From Desulfobacterales bacterium (lineage in GTDB: Bacteria > Desulfobacterota > Desulfobacteria > Desulfobacterales > Desulfobacteraceae), in NCBI GenBank assembly GCA_022361095.1, contig JAKSBO010000896.1, positions 1 through 11,382 on the forward strand: a stretch of 11,382 nt of DNA, written 5' to 3'. Position numbers and translations under genes: made by a program. The notes beneath the pieces are model-generated. The model ran no database searches. It was not told the DNA's origin and saw nothing but the letters and a program-made list of their open reading frames with translations. This document shows positions 1 through 7,572 of the stretch, piece after piece. How positions within the stretch are numbered: the stretch's first letter is position 1; the number at the start of each line of letters is the position of its first letter.

Positions 1-536
1 GAGTAGGTCTGGGTTTCAATAACAAAGGTGGTGATGGCGGCATCTTTTGAGATAATGAAATTTTCATACATACGGTTGCCCAGGGCAAGCTCGCGAAGCT
101 TTTCAAGGTCGGCCTCATTTTGGGGCCACGCCTCCAAAAAGTCCTCAACGATCAGTTCATCCCCTTCTCCCCGGGTATTTCGAATGTTCACAAGGCTGGT
201 CACCTCATCCAAATAGGGAACATTGGCCTCAAGGTCCTTGTGCAGTTTTTTCACCCGGTCAAGGATGTCCAGGTCAAAGACATCCTTTGTATAGGCCATT
301 ACAATAATCAGCTCATCCCTGCCGAACTGATCCCGAAATTTGTTGTAATCGATCAGGGAGGCGTCCGTTTCATGGAAAAATCCCTCGGTGGAGATATCCA
401 CGGTAATCTTGGGAAGCCATGTGAACAACAGGCCCATTAGAACAAACACAACCAGCAGGACCTTTTTGGGATGATCATACACCCGGGCCCCGAGCCAGTA
501 AAAATACTCACCGATCCGTTTTCTCATGTCATTCAT
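1..536 (-). CDS. RND/MMPL-family exporter, N-terminal part (runs off window)
   Basis: The minus strand is open from an ATG at 536 to the window edge (178 codons), so only the N-terminus is present. Residues 1-27 are polar and basic, residues 28-44 form one membrane helix (VLLVVFVLMGLLFTWLP), and the remainder is a soluble, probably periplasmic, domain beginning ITVDISTEGFF. The pattern of short N-terminus, TM1 and a large loop carrying a DYNKFRDQFG-type segment is that of hydrophobe/amphiphile exporters of the RND superfamily (MMPL). These pumps use the proton gradient to move lipids, sterol-like compounds or drugs. The start at 536 is chosen because GGGAGAAG lies 6-9 bases upstream. An in-frame ATG at 527 is the alternative. 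The ATG lies inside the end of the TetR gene (8-base overlap), so the two are cotranscribed and probably translationally coupled. The pump is then likely controlled by that repressor. Substrate unknown. Confidence 0.85.
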   Translation of the reverse strand, partial: MNDMRKRIGEYFYWLGARVYDHPKKVLLVVFVLMGLLFTWLPKITVDISTEGFFHETDASLIDYNKFRDQFGRDELIIVMAYTKDVFDLDILDRVKKLHKDLEANVPYLDEVTSLVNIRNTRGEGDELIVEDFLEAWPQNEADLEKLRELALGNRMYENFIISKDAAITTFVIETQTY

Positions 537-1161
537 GTTCAACTTCTCCCGATGGTTTCATGACCGACCGCATGACCAGTCCCAGGATTTCGCAAGAGGT
601 GTCCGTGCCGGCCAGTTCAGACTCAAACGCACGGCTGAACTCGGTCTGGCCGGTGTTGCGGCTGGAATTGATGGTCAATAGATAGGCATTTGTGGAAATA
701 ATCATGAAATGCACCACAACCGGTGTGGCCTTCACAAAAATTCCGGCCGCCTCACCAGCTTTAAGAATCTCGGACAGGCAATTGAGGATCTTTGAAAATT
801 CGGTCACCAGGGATTTTGAAATATGCTTTCCCCCGGTGGCGATCTCCCGCATCATGATGGGCGGCAGATAGGGATAGGCCGTCATGTCCTGTAAAAATCC
901 TTTAACATAGGCCCTAAGTTTATCTGTTGGCGTGGTCTGCTCTTCCACAGCCCTGACGATGGCGTCAAACATGTTGCCGAAGGTCGTCTTGAGCACTGTC
1001 TCGTAAAGCGTTTCTTTGCCGCCGATATGGTAGTAGATACCGGCCTTGTTTACCCCGGCCCGCCGGGCGATCATATCCATTCTTGCACCGCCGTAACCGA
1101 ATTCGGCAAAAACGTCTGTAGCCGAACTTAATATCCGTTCTTTTGTTTTTTGTGGTGTCAT
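529..1161 (-). CDS. TetR/AcrR-family transcriptional repressor
   Basis: This 210-residue protein has the usual TetR length. Residues 8-56 carry the TetR_N helix-turn-helix: ERILSSATDVFAEFGYGGARMDMIARRAGVNKAGIYYHIGGKETLYE, with the recognition helix around GVNKAGIYYHI. The rest is the helical ligand-binding and dimerisation domain, which is too variable to name a ligand. The start codon at 1161 has no good Shine-Dalgarno, but the HTH would be clipped by any later start. An inverted repeat lies 7 bases upstream, so the gene probably represses itself and the downstream MMPL exporter whose start codon it overlaps. In such pairs the regulator normally senses a substrate of the pump (family knowledge; the inducer here is not known). 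Confidence 0.9.
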   Translation of the reverse strand: MTPQKTKERILSSATDVFAEFGYGGARMDMIARRAGVNKAGIYYHIGGKETLYETVLKTTFGNMFDAIVRAVEEQTTPTDKLRAYVKGFLQDMTAYPYLPPIMMREIATGGKHISKSLVTEFSKILNCLSEILKAGEAAGIFVKATPVVVHFMIISTNAYLLTINSSRNTGQTEFSRAFESELAGTDTSCEILGLVMRSVMKPSGEVEHE

Positions 1162-1167
1162 TTCATA

Positions 1168-1224
1168 TTTAACCGTTTAGTTGAATTTTATGGTTAAACT
1201 AAATGGTTGAAAATAAAATGTCAA
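1168..1224 (-). promoter_or_regulatory. Promoter and inverted-repeat operator of the tetR-exporter unit
   Basis: Arms TTTAACCGTTTAGTT (1168-1182) and AACTAAATGGTTGAA (1197-1211) are complementary at 13 of 15 positions, with a 14-base spacer. A further half-site-like GGTTAAAC lies at 1192-1199. On the minus strand a perfect -35 hexamer TTGACA (1224-1219) lies just upstream. The -10 would fall in the repeat: TAGTTT is 17 bases away but is a poor match. A repressor bound here would cover the promoter, which is the usual autoregulatory arrangement of TetR genes. The repeat is seen; assignment to this TetR is inference. Confidence 0.65.
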
Positions 1225-1409
1225 CCCCCTTTCCGTGAAAATCCACGTGAACGTATTCTAACCGGCAACACCCTGTGCCTGGCTGTTCCTGCCCATTTTC
1301 CAATAATCAAATGCGGATTGACCACCGATCCTCGTCACGTTATTCCGTTTGCCCCAAACCCCATTAAAAATGGCGATGGTTCTAAAGCAAACATTTTTGC
1401 AAAAAAAAC
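1225..1409. other. Spacer between the divergent tetR and marR promoters
   Basis: No coding sequence or RNA gene can be supported here. Open frames on both strands are short and lack ribosome sites. The only item noted is one of four copies in the window of the 9-mer GTTATTCCG (1339-1347). Confidence 0.5.
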
Positions 1410-1449
1410 TTGACATATATACACCGAATGTCGTTATATATTTCATTCG
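1410..1449 (+). promoter_or_regulatory. marR promoter with possible operator repeats
   Basis: A perfect -35 TTGACA (1410-1415) is followed after 18 bases by TTATAT (1434-1439). An inverted repeat CGAATG (1425-1430) / CATTCG (1444-1449) straddles the -10, and a second, GACAT/ATGTC, begins in the -35. A MarR dimer bound there would block its own transcription. The promoter is well supported. The operator is inferred. Confidence 0.6.
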
Positions 1450-1472
1450 TACAAAACGGAGCTGGAATAGAA

Positions 1473-1922
1473 ATGACAAATGACAACATAACGGAAGAAC
1501 AAATCAGCACGTTCAACCATGCCTTTCATACGCTTTGGTTTGAAATTATGACCAGCCGGCCGGAATTCAGGGCCAGGGATTTTAAAGGGCTGACCTTTAC
1601 AGATATCTACGTCATCAGCATTGCCTATGAAGAGCCGGATACCATTTTAAAGGACATTCGGGAACGGCTGAAAATCCCCCAGACCACCTTGAGCAGTATC
1701 GTTGGCAAACTTGAAAAAAAGGGATACATCCACCGGGTGATTAACCCCAGGGATTACAGGTCCTTTTCCCTGAAGGTCACATCCAGGGGCAGGGAGATGA
1801 TGAAAGCCCACAACAAATTGGATTATGAACAGAGCCGGCATATCCTGGGAATCTTGGATGAAGAGGAGCGGCGGGAATTTATCCGCCTGTTCACCAAGGT
1901 AGCCGGCCGGTTGTCTTTTTAA
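1473..1922 (+). CDS. MarR-family winged-helix regulator
   Basis: From the ATG at 1473 the protein has 149 residues, typical for MarR. The frame is open back to a TTG at 1410, but that start lies inside the -35 hexamer, while GGAG (1458-1461) and GGAA precede 1473, so the later start is chosen. The winged helix spans about residues 35-115: ERLKIPQTTLSSIVGKLEKKGYIHRVINPRDYRSFSLKVTSRGREMM contains the recognition helix, the GYI.R hinge, and the beta wing with the conserved D.R (NPRDYRS), followed by the LT.+G motif. MarR dimers usually bind small phenolic or oxidised ligands and release DNA. Its own terminator follows, and the next genes on the same strand (two methyltransferases and a molybdoenzyme) are the obvious candidate targets. 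Confidence 0.88.
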   Translation: MTNDNITEEQISTFNHAFHTLWFEIMTSRPEFRARDFKGLTFTDIYVISIAYEEPDTILKDIRERLKIPQTTLSSIVGKLEKKGYIHRVINPRDYRSFSLKVTSRGREMMKAHNKLDYEQSRHILGILDEEERREFIRLFTKVAGRLSF

Positions 1923-1933
1923 GTAAACTTTTT

Positions 1934-1965
1934 CCGGACAGGGATACTTGTCCGGTTATTTTTTT
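1934..1965 (+). terminator. Rho-independent terminator after marR
   Basis: A perfect 7-bp stem CCGGACA (1934-1940) / TGTCCGG (1949-1955) with an 8-base loop is followed by TTATTTTTTT. It begins 12 bases after the marR stop and would separate marR from the downstream operon, at least in part. Confidence 0.8.
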
Positions 1966-1979
1966 ACAATTACAACGAA

Positions 1980-2012
1980 CTTAGCACTAAGCGAAAAACA
2001 TACATACCGAAT
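1980..2012 (+). promoter_or_regulatory. Possible regulator site upstream of the methyltransferase-molybdoenzyme operon
   Basis: The short leader between the marR terminator and the next gene holds the palindrome CTTAG-CA-CTAAG (1980-1991) and a copy of ACCGAAT (2006-2012). ACCGAAT also occurs in the marR promoter at 1423-1429, so both may be contacted by the same MarR protein. The match is only 7 bases and no convincing -35/-10 pair was found here. Confidence 0.25.
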
Positions 2013-2031
2013 CAACTACTATGGAAGTCTT

Positions 2032-2478
2032 ATGAACCGGATTATCACATTTCCCCCGTTTTATTTTTTCTCGGCCATCCTCATGGCCCCATTTTTTATT
2101 CTTTTCTTCCCATCCTGGACAATGATCAGATTCCCGTCCACCCTGATCGGCCTGCCTGTGATGGGGGCCGGGCTCTACCTCCTGCAGCGGAGCTCCGGAA
2201 TTTTTAATGAACGGCGCACCACTTTTTATCTCGCCCCTCCGGATGTTTTTGTGAGAGAGGATGTATACCGATTCAGCCGCAATCCCATGTATCTGGGGGC
2301 GCTGATTTTTATCCTGGGACTGTGCGCCCTCACCGGAAATCTTCTGTCATTTGCCTGTCCGGTATTGTTCTTTGTCTCCATTAATTTTTTTTGCATTCCA
2401 CCGGAAGAGACATTGATGGAACAGACGTTTGGCAATGAATATCTCGCCTACCGCAGTCAGGTCCGGCGATGGATATAA
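2032..2478 (+). CDS. Isoprenylcysteine carboxyl methyltransferase (ICMT/PEMT-like) membrane protein
   Basis: Starting at the ATG at 2032 gives 148 residues. An in-frame start at 1948 would overlap the marR terminator and has no ribosome site, whereas GGAAG lies just before 2032. Three or four hydrophobic helices are visible: FYFFSAILMAPFFILFF, STLIGLPVMGAGLYLL, LGALIFILGLCALTG and LLSFACPVLFFVSINFF. The family signature follows: VYRFSRNPMYLG, then EE.LMEQTFGNEYLAYRSQVRRW. In ICMT/PEMT-type enzymes these segments bind S-adenosylmethionine and the methyl-accepting lipid or thiol at the membrane. Bacterial members have varied, mostly unknown substrates. It sits 50 bases upstream of the molybdoenzyme on the same strand, so cotranscription is likely. 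Confidence 0.8.
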   Translation: MNRIITFPPFYFFSAILMAPFFILFFPSWTMIRFPSTLIGLPVMGAGLYLLQRSSGIFNERRTTFYLAPPDVFVREDVYRFSRNPMYLGALIFILGLCALTGNLLSFACPVLFFVSINFFCIPPEETLMEQTFGNEYLAYRSQVRRWI

Positions 2479-2528
2479 AATTTAAAAAGTATCCATGCAC
2501 TGATAACTGGTCTTAAAGGAGGAACCCC

Positions 2529-4916
2529 ATGAAAGTCAAAAACCATATCCGCACATCACAGACCGTCCGCACCTATTGCGCCCAATGCTGGAGCAATTGT
2601 CCCGTTGTGGCCCATATCCGTGAAGGCCGTTTTACCAGGGTCAGCCCGGATAAAAGCCATCCCTTCCACCGCCCGCTCTGCCCCAAGGGCCTTGCCGGGC
2701 CTCAGATGGTGGATGACCCGGCAAGGCTGGAATACCCGGTCCGGCGCGGTGCGCCCAAAGGTGCCTCAGACCCTTGCTGGCAGAGAATTTCCTGGGAAGA
2801 AGCCCTGGATGAAGTCGCCGGGCAGATGGCCGCGCTGAAAGAAAAATACGGCCCGGAAACCATGGTGTTTTCCCAGACAAATGTCTCCTCCCCTATGTGG
2901 GAGATCACCTGCTTTATCCGGCGGCTGGCCAACGTCTACGGCACTCCCAATCATATGACCACCACCCACATCTGCAACTGGCATCGGGACAATGGTTCCG
3001 CCCTGACATTCGGCAAGGTAAAAGATGACTTCTCCGCGGGGTGGCCTGATTTTAAAAATACCGGATGCATGCTGCTCTGGGGATATAACCCCAAAGCCAC
3101 CTCTAATCTTCATTACCAGCAGATCCGCGCTGCGAGAAAAAGAGGGGCGGCGCTCATTGTGGTGGATCCCAGACGAACGGATCTTGCCGCCCAAGCTGAT
3201 TTATGGCTCCAGGTCAGGCCGGGAACCGACGGCGCGTTAGCCCTGGGCCTGATTCACCGGATGATTGACAAAAAATGCTATGACACATCTTTTGTAACAG
3301 ACTGGACCAATGCTCCCCTGCTGGTGCGAACGGACAAAATGGATCTGATCAACATCCGTGAAGCCGATGCGTCCGGTAGCACGGATCCGTGCTTTTATAT
3401 GGTCGATGACTCAGGTGTTCCGATACCGTATGTCCCCGGATCCCGGCCCGGGGCTGTCCCGGCACTCAGGGCCGGCGGCCGCATCGATCTGCCCGGAGAG
3501 CCCTCTGTACCGTTCAGTACTGTTTTCTCCCTTCTGGAGGCGGCCGTGTCCGAATATACACCTGAACAGGTCCGGAAAATCACCGGTGTACCACCGCGGA
3601 AACTGGAGGAATGTGTTGCCATGATGACGCGGAACAGTCCTTCCTGCTGGTATTCATTTAACGGCCTGGAGCAGAATATGAATGCCACCCAGACCAACCG
3701 GGCCGTCTGTACCTTCTATGCCCTCACCGGTGACTATGACAAAAAAGGGGGGAATGTAGTTCTGAAAATGGATCCGCCCCTTGACTATCCCTTTGGATTT
3801 GAGTTTGTTACGCCGGAAATGTTTAGAAAGAACCTGGCCCTGTCACGTCATCCCCTGGGTCCTGCCGGTACCATCATGGGGATTCCTGCGTATATGTTTG
3901 CAGAATCGATTTTGACCAAAGAACCGTATCCCGTAAACGGGCTCATTTCCTTCGGGGCCAATACCCTGTCAGCCAACCCGGACAGCCGCCTGACGGCCCG
4001 GGCGCTGGCATCCCTTGACTTCCACGTTCATATCGATCTAACGGTGAATCCCACGGCACAATATGCGGAGATCGTCCTGCCTTCGACCACATTCTGGGAA
4101 ACAGGACGACTGGGGTATACCCTGGATCTCAGGGACAACCAATGGCAGATTCAGTGGCGTTCTCCCGTATGCCGGCCCAGGGGGGAAAGCCGGGACGAGG
4201 TGTGGATTGTCCTTGAGTTGGCCAAACGCCTGGGATATGGGGCTAATTTCTGGAACGGCAGCCGGGATTCGGCTTTTGCGGAAATGTTGGCGCCTTTGGA
4301 CCTCACGCTTGAAGATATCAAAGCCTCAGACGGTGGTATATCGGTATCCCAACCCCTTGCCCACCGGAAGTATAACGAAAAAGGATTTGACAATTATACC
4401 GGCCGGGTTGAATTGTTTTCCCAGCAATTAAAGGATATCGATCAGTCTCCCCTGCCCGGTTGGCAGGATCCGCTTCAGGTTTTCCGGAAAAAGGGAGTGG
4501 AACCATCGGCATATCCCTTTTTGCTGATTACAGCCAAGGTAAGAGAGTACTGCCAGTCCCAACACCGTTCCGTCCCATCCCTCAGAAAAAAGGTGCCCCA
4601 TCCCTACATTGAAATAAACCGGGGAAAGGCCCTTGAATTGGGTATCGGCGAGGGAGACAGTGTACTGCTGGAAACAGAACACGGCCGGGCCACCATACCG
4701 GCGCGGCTGACAGACGGTCTGGCACAAGATGTGGTCTGTACCCAGCACGGCTGGTGGCAGAGTTGCCCGGCCCTGAATCTGCCCGGCCATGATGTGTGCG
4801 ATACCTCCGGGCCCAATGTAAACCTGGTGTATGGCACCGATGTGGCCGATCCTGTCAGCGGATCCGTACATATGCGCGGTTATCCCTGTAATATAAAAAG
4901 AATGCGCCATGAGTAA
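2529..4916 (+). CDS. Molybdopterin (Mo/W-bisPGD) oxidoreductase, DMSO reductase superfamily
   Basis: The protein has 795 residues and a strong ribosome site AAAGGAGG (2515-2522) six bases before the ATG. The N-terminal [4Fe-4S] domain has C17-x2-C20-x3-C24-x26-C51 followed by the conserved K53 (CPKG). C149 in THICNWHRDNG is at the position of the metal ligand, so a cysteine-ligated Mo or W is expected. The central pterin domain includes LLWGYNPKATSN, VVDPRRTDLAAQAD, the ALTGDYDKKGGN loop and LDFHVHIDLTVNPTAQYAEIVLPSTTFWE. The C-terminal dinucleotide-binding domain begins near residue 663. There is no twin-arginine or other signal peptide, and no electron-transfer or membrane subunit gene is adjacent, so it appears to be a cytoplasmic single-subunit enzyme. 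Acetylene hydratase shares this layout but has an Asp directly after the second cluster cysteine (Asp13); here that residue is W21, which argues against hydratase activity. Substrate unknown. Confidence 0.88.
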   Translation: MKVKNHIRTSQTVRTYCAQCWSNCPVVAHIREGRFTRVSPDKSHPFHRPLCPKGLAGPQMVDDPARLEYPVRRGAPKGASDPCWQRISWEEALDEVAGQMAALKEKYGPETMVFSQTNVSSPMWEITCFIRRLANVYGTPNHMTTTHICNWHRDNGSALTFGKVKDDFSAGWPDFKNTGCMLLWGYNPKATSNLHYQQIRAARKRGAALIVVDPRRTDLAAQADLWLQVRPGTDGALALGLIHRMIDKKCYDTSFVTDWTNAPLLVRTDKMDLINIREADASGSTDPCFYMVDDSGVPIPYVPGSRPGAVPALRAGGRIDLPGEPSVPFSTVFSLLEAAVSEYTPEQVRKITGVPPRKLEECVAMMTRNSPSCWYSFNGLEQNMNATQTNRAVCTFYALTGDYDKKGGNVVLKMDPPLDYPFGFEFVTPEMFRKNLALSRHPLGPAGTIMGIPAYMFAESILTKEPYPVNGLISFGANTLSANPDSRLTARALASLDFHVHIDLTVNPTAQYAEIVLPSTTFWETGRLGYTLDLRDNQWQIQWRSPVCRPRGESRDEVWIVLELAKRLGYGANFWNGSRDSAFAEMLAPLDLTLEDIKASDGGISVSQPLAHRKYNEKGFDNYTGRVELFSQQLKDIDQSPLPGWQDPLQVFRKKGVEPSAYPFLLITAKVREYCQSQHRSVPSLRKKVPHPYIEINRGKALELGIGEGDSVLLETEHGRATIPARLTDGLAQDVVCTQHGWWQSCPALNLPGHDVCDTSGPNVNLVYGTDVADPVSGSVHMRGYPCNIKRMRHE

Positions 4917-5059
4917 CCGGGATATTCATAACGGACGGCCTCAGATCCATCAGATATAAACGCATTGATATTATCGAACGGAAACCTTATCCGGAGCCGG
5001 TGTTTCAAAGCAACCGGACCTATGTTTTTACAGAAAAATGCAAATTGGAGAACCTATGA
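4909..5059 (+). pseudogene. Short frameshifted reading frame between the molybdoenzyme and methyltransferase genes
   Basis: An ATG at 4909 overlaps the molybdoenzyme stop (8 bases) and encodes MSNRDIHNGRPQIHQI before TAA at 4957-4959. In the next frame the same stretch is open from 4913 to TGA 5057-5059 and reads, around the switch, YKRIDIIERKPYPEPVFQSN and then RTYVFTEKCKLENL. That TGA overlaps the methyltransferase ATG as ATGA. Both junctions are those of a packed operon, so a gene of about 50 codons broken by one frameshift is a reasonable reading. I do not recognise the product. It could equally be a non-coding gap that happens to be open, since the open segment is short. A sequencing indel is possible as well. 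Confidence 0.3.
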
Positions 5060-5787
5060 CATCCACCCAGAACCACTACGAAAAAATACTGGCCGGCCAT
5101 TACACCTGGATGTCCGGCGGCCGCAGGATAAACCAAGAAAAAAACACAGCTTTCTTTAGGGATGCGGGTATCCGGGCAAAACCCGGGAGCCATGCAGTTG
5201 ACCTGGGCTGTGGCCCGGGATTTCACGCGATTCCCCTGGCCCATATGGGATTCAGCGTCACCGGGATTGACCAGAGCGCCAAACTGCTGGAGGAACTTAA
5301 CGGGGAAAAGGGGGATCTGCCCATCCGAACGATTCAGGATGACTTGATGAATTTTGACCGCCACAGCCCCGGCGGAAGTGATCTCATCCTATGCATGGGG
5401 GATACCCTGCCCCACCTTGACTCAAGAGAAACCGTGACCAGGCTGTTTGAGAAATGTTACGCACGGCTCAAGCCCGAAGGCTGTTTCATCATCACCTATC
5501 GGGACCTGAGTGATGAACTAATCGACCTGGACCGATTCATTCCCGTTCGCAATAATGAGAATGTGATCCTTACCTGTTTTCTGGAATATGAAGACATGCG
5601 GATCAAGGTTCATGATCTTTTATATGAGAGGCAGAACACGGAATGGACCTTTAAAAAAAGCAGTTACTATAAATTACGGCTGCCCCTGGCCTGGGTGACC
5701 CGGCAACTTGAAGCAAACGGGTTTGAGCCGGCCGTTTCAAGTGCCTGGAACGGTATGGCCGTTGTCATAGCGACAAAATTACGTTAA
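5056..5787 (+). CDS. Class I SAM-dependent methyltransferase
   Basis: The start at 5056 is preferred to 5038 because GGAGA lies six bases upstream; this gives 243 residues. Motif I is VDLGCGPGFHA (residues 48-58), the glycine-rich SAM loop. Motif II is the acidic turn GIDQS, and DLILCMGDTLPHL and LKPEGCFIITYRD are the usual post-I and motif III regions of Methyltransf_25/11 domains. The C-terminal part (YEDMRIKVHDLLYERQ, WTFKKSSYYKLRLPLAWVTRQLEANGF) is typical of small-molecule methyltransferases. The substrate cannot be read from the sequence. It closes the probable operon with the ICMT-like protein and the molybdoenzyme, so it may act on the same compound or its product. Confidence 0.85.
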   Translation: MTSTQNHYEKILAGHYTWMSGGRRINQEKNTAFFRDAGIRAKPGSHAVDLGCGPGFHAIPLAHMGFSVTGIDQSAKLLEELNGEKGDLPIRTIQDDLMNFDRHSPGGSDLILCMGDTLPHLDSRETVTRLFEKCYARLKPEGCFIITYRDLSDELIDLDRFIPVRNNENVILTCFLEYEDMRIKVHDLLYERQNTEWTFKKSSYYKLRLPLAWVTRQLEANGFEPAVSSAWNGMAVVIATKLR

Positions 5788-5927
5788 CGCTATTCAATTC
5801 AGAAAAATAGATATGACCGTTTCCAGATCGCTTCCGGGCCAAGCGGATCATGATCATGAATACGGATATTCCATAATGCTTAATGTTTCATTAACAGAAT
5901 ACGATTAAACCCATTTGGTGTGCTGAA
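5788..5927. other. Intergenic spacer with two palindromes before the MATE gene
   Basis: The spacer holds the perfect palindrome GATCATGATC (5846-5855) and the inverted repeat TTAATG-TTT-CATTAA (5880-5894), 33 bases before the MATE start. The second could be an operator for a dyad-binding regulator. No clear terminator with a T-run follows the methyltransferase. Confidence 0.35.
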
Positions 5928-7250
5928 ATGTTGAAAACGGAAGTTAAACAAACAATTATATTTTCATTGCCAATTATTGTTGGGCAATTGGGGCAAATGC
6001 TCATGTCCGTTGTGGACAATTTCATGGTGGGTAAAATCGGGGCAGAGGCACTTGCTGCATCCTCCATCGCCAATGCTCTTTTCACGCTTATCATGGTGCT
6101 CGGGTTTGGATTAAGCATGGCTGTAACACCAATAACGGCTATTTCATATGGCGCAGGCAAAGAAAAGGAGTGTGGCGAGGTATTACGGCAAGGCCTTATT
6201 ATAAATGTCGGCTGCGGAGTTCTTTTATGCATCATTACCATTGCCGCTTCAGAGTTTATCCAATATATGAATCAACCCTCAGAGATTGTCGGCCCGGCAT
6301 CTTTGTATATGAAAGTTTTGGGACTTTCCATGATCCCCTTAATGGTTTTCCAGAGTTATCGTCAGTTTGCAGAAGGCGTCAGCTATTTAAAACCGGCCAT
6401 GATTATCACCTTGCTTGCCAATCTTATTAATGTCATGGCCAATTGGGTATTCATTTTTGGTAATCTGGGCGCGCCGGAATTGGGGCTTACCGGGGCAGGA
6501 ATTGCTACGATCAGTTCAAGAGCATTTATGGCCGTCACTTTAGTGCTCGTTGTTGTGCAATCATCTAAACTCAAACGGTTTGATCCGACACTGAATTATG
6601 GAAAAATTGATTTTGCAATGATACGAAGATTGCTCTCAATCGGGATACCTGCCGGCTTTCAATATTTTTTTGAAGTCAGCGCATTTGCCGCATCTTCGGT
6701 CATGATCGGCTGGATAGGGACAACCGAACTGGCCGCTCATCAAATTGCAGGCAATCTTGCGCAGATCTCATTTATGGTTGCCATGGGCATTTCAGCGGCC
6801 GGAACGATACGGGTAAGTAATGCATTAGGGAGAAAAGATATCCGGGGGACACGAAATGCCGGATTTTCGGCAACGCTTCTTTGTGCGGTCTTTATGGCAA
6901 CAGCCGGGCTTATTTTTATCGCCTTTAGATTTTTTTTACCATCTCTCTACATTTCAGATGAAGCAGTGATAAATCTAAGTGCATCGCTATTGATTATTGT
7001 TGCATTTTTTCAGGTCTCTGACGGCACTCAGACAGTAGGTATCGGTATCCTGCGCGGCCTTACGGATATGAAAATCCCTACATTAATTACGATTACGGCG
7101 TATTGGTTCATCGGGCTTCCCTGTGGATATATTCTCGGATTCACATTCAACATGGGGATTTTTGGGATCTGGTACGGGCTATTGATCAGCTTGACAGCAT
7201 CGGCTGTTTTAATGATGATCCGGTTTAATATTAAAACCATTCCGGATTAA
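5928..7250 (+). CDS. MATE-family multidrug/Na+ or H+ antiporter
   Basis: The protein has 440 residues, the normal MATE length, with about twelve hydrophobic segments in two related halves. The N-terminal half opens with IIFSLPIIVGQLGQMLMSVVDNFMVGKIGAEALAASSIANALF, the usual MATE TM1-TM2 region in which the P, GQ and D.(F/I)MVG positions are conserved. The second half repeats the theme (LLSIGIPAGFQYFFEVSAFAASSVMIGWIGTTELAAHQIAGNLAQISFM). The short spacer between halves (SKLKRFDPTLNYGKI) is cytoplasmic. It exports cationic drugs or metabolites using an ion gradient. Ribosome site weak. Codon usage and composition are more AT-rich than the genes to its left, so it may belong to the accessory half. 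A transposase relic begins within about 15 bases of its stop. Confidence 0.9.
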   Translation: MLKTEVKQTIIFSLPIIVGQLGQMLMSVVDNFMVGKIGAEALAASSIANALFTLIMVLGFGLSMAVTPITAISYGAGKEKECGEVLRQGLIINVGCGVLLCIITIAASEFIQYMNQPSEIVGPASLYMKVLGLSMIPLMVFQSYRQFAEGVSYLKPAMIITLLANLINVMANWVFIFGNLGAPELGLTGAGIATISSRAFMAVTLVLVVVQSSKLKRFDPTLNYGKIDFAMIRRLLSIGIPAGFQYFFEVSAFAASSVMIGWIGTTELAAHQIAGNLAQISFMVAMGISAAGTIRVSNALGRKDIRGTRNAGFSATLLCAVFMATAGLIFIAFRFFLPSLYISDEAVINLSASLLIIVAFFQVSDGTQTVGIGILRGLTDMKIPTLITITAYWFIGLPCGYILGFTFNMGIFGIWYGLLISLTASAVLMMIRFNIKTIPD

Positions 7251-7262
7251 TCCTGTATGCTG

Positions 7263-7525
7263 AAAAGACGGCTTCAAGGTTTTCTTTGTGCCCTGCCACA
7301 ATGGTGAACGTCAGACCATCGAAGCGTTTACTGCAATTTTTACATTCATGACGCTGCCTGGCAGGTTCTTTTTCATCGAATCCCCGTTTGATTACTCGTT
7401 TGGCATCACAAAATGGCCATTGGCGTCTTTTCCGGCCAGCGCAACTCCCGAACAGTGTCATAACATTGTGTATCATCAATCAGGGTCTTTATGTTTACCT
7501 GTACCCGTTGGATTCCTATGGTGAA
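7263..7525 (-). pseudogene. IS1595-like transposase relic (zinc-ribbon N-terminus, frameshifted and truncated)
   Basis: Two minus-strand frames together give one transposase N-terminus. The upstream frame (about 7525-7430) reads VNIKTLIDDTQCYDTVRELRWPE. The downstream frame continues WPFCDAKRVIKRGFDEKE, PARQRHECKNCSKRFDGLTFT and IVAGH. This is the zinc-ribbon domain that begins IS1595-family transposases. A frameshift lies near 7430. The first zinc cysteine of the CPxC motif is now a Trp (WPFC), while the second knuckle CKNC is kept. After AGH the similarity fades, and the frame runs into the complement of the MATE 3' end, so the whole catalytic DDE part is gone. The initiation codon is also lost (an in-frame stop at 7526-7528 lies just upstream). 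A fossil with no expected function. Confidence 0.7.
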
Positions 7526-7572
7526 TTAGGTCAAAAAATTTAATTATGTGTGGAGGCTTATCTGCAGTGGCT

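Noticed and set aside
1410..1472. Longer marR start (TTG at 1410)
   Set aside because: It lies inside the -35 hexamer. The ATG at 1473 has ribosome-site sequences and gives the normal family length.
2529..4916. Acetylene hydratase
   Set aside because: Cytoplasmic single-subunit layout and a Cys ligand fit, but the Asp that follows the second cluster cysteine in that enzyme is Trp21 here.
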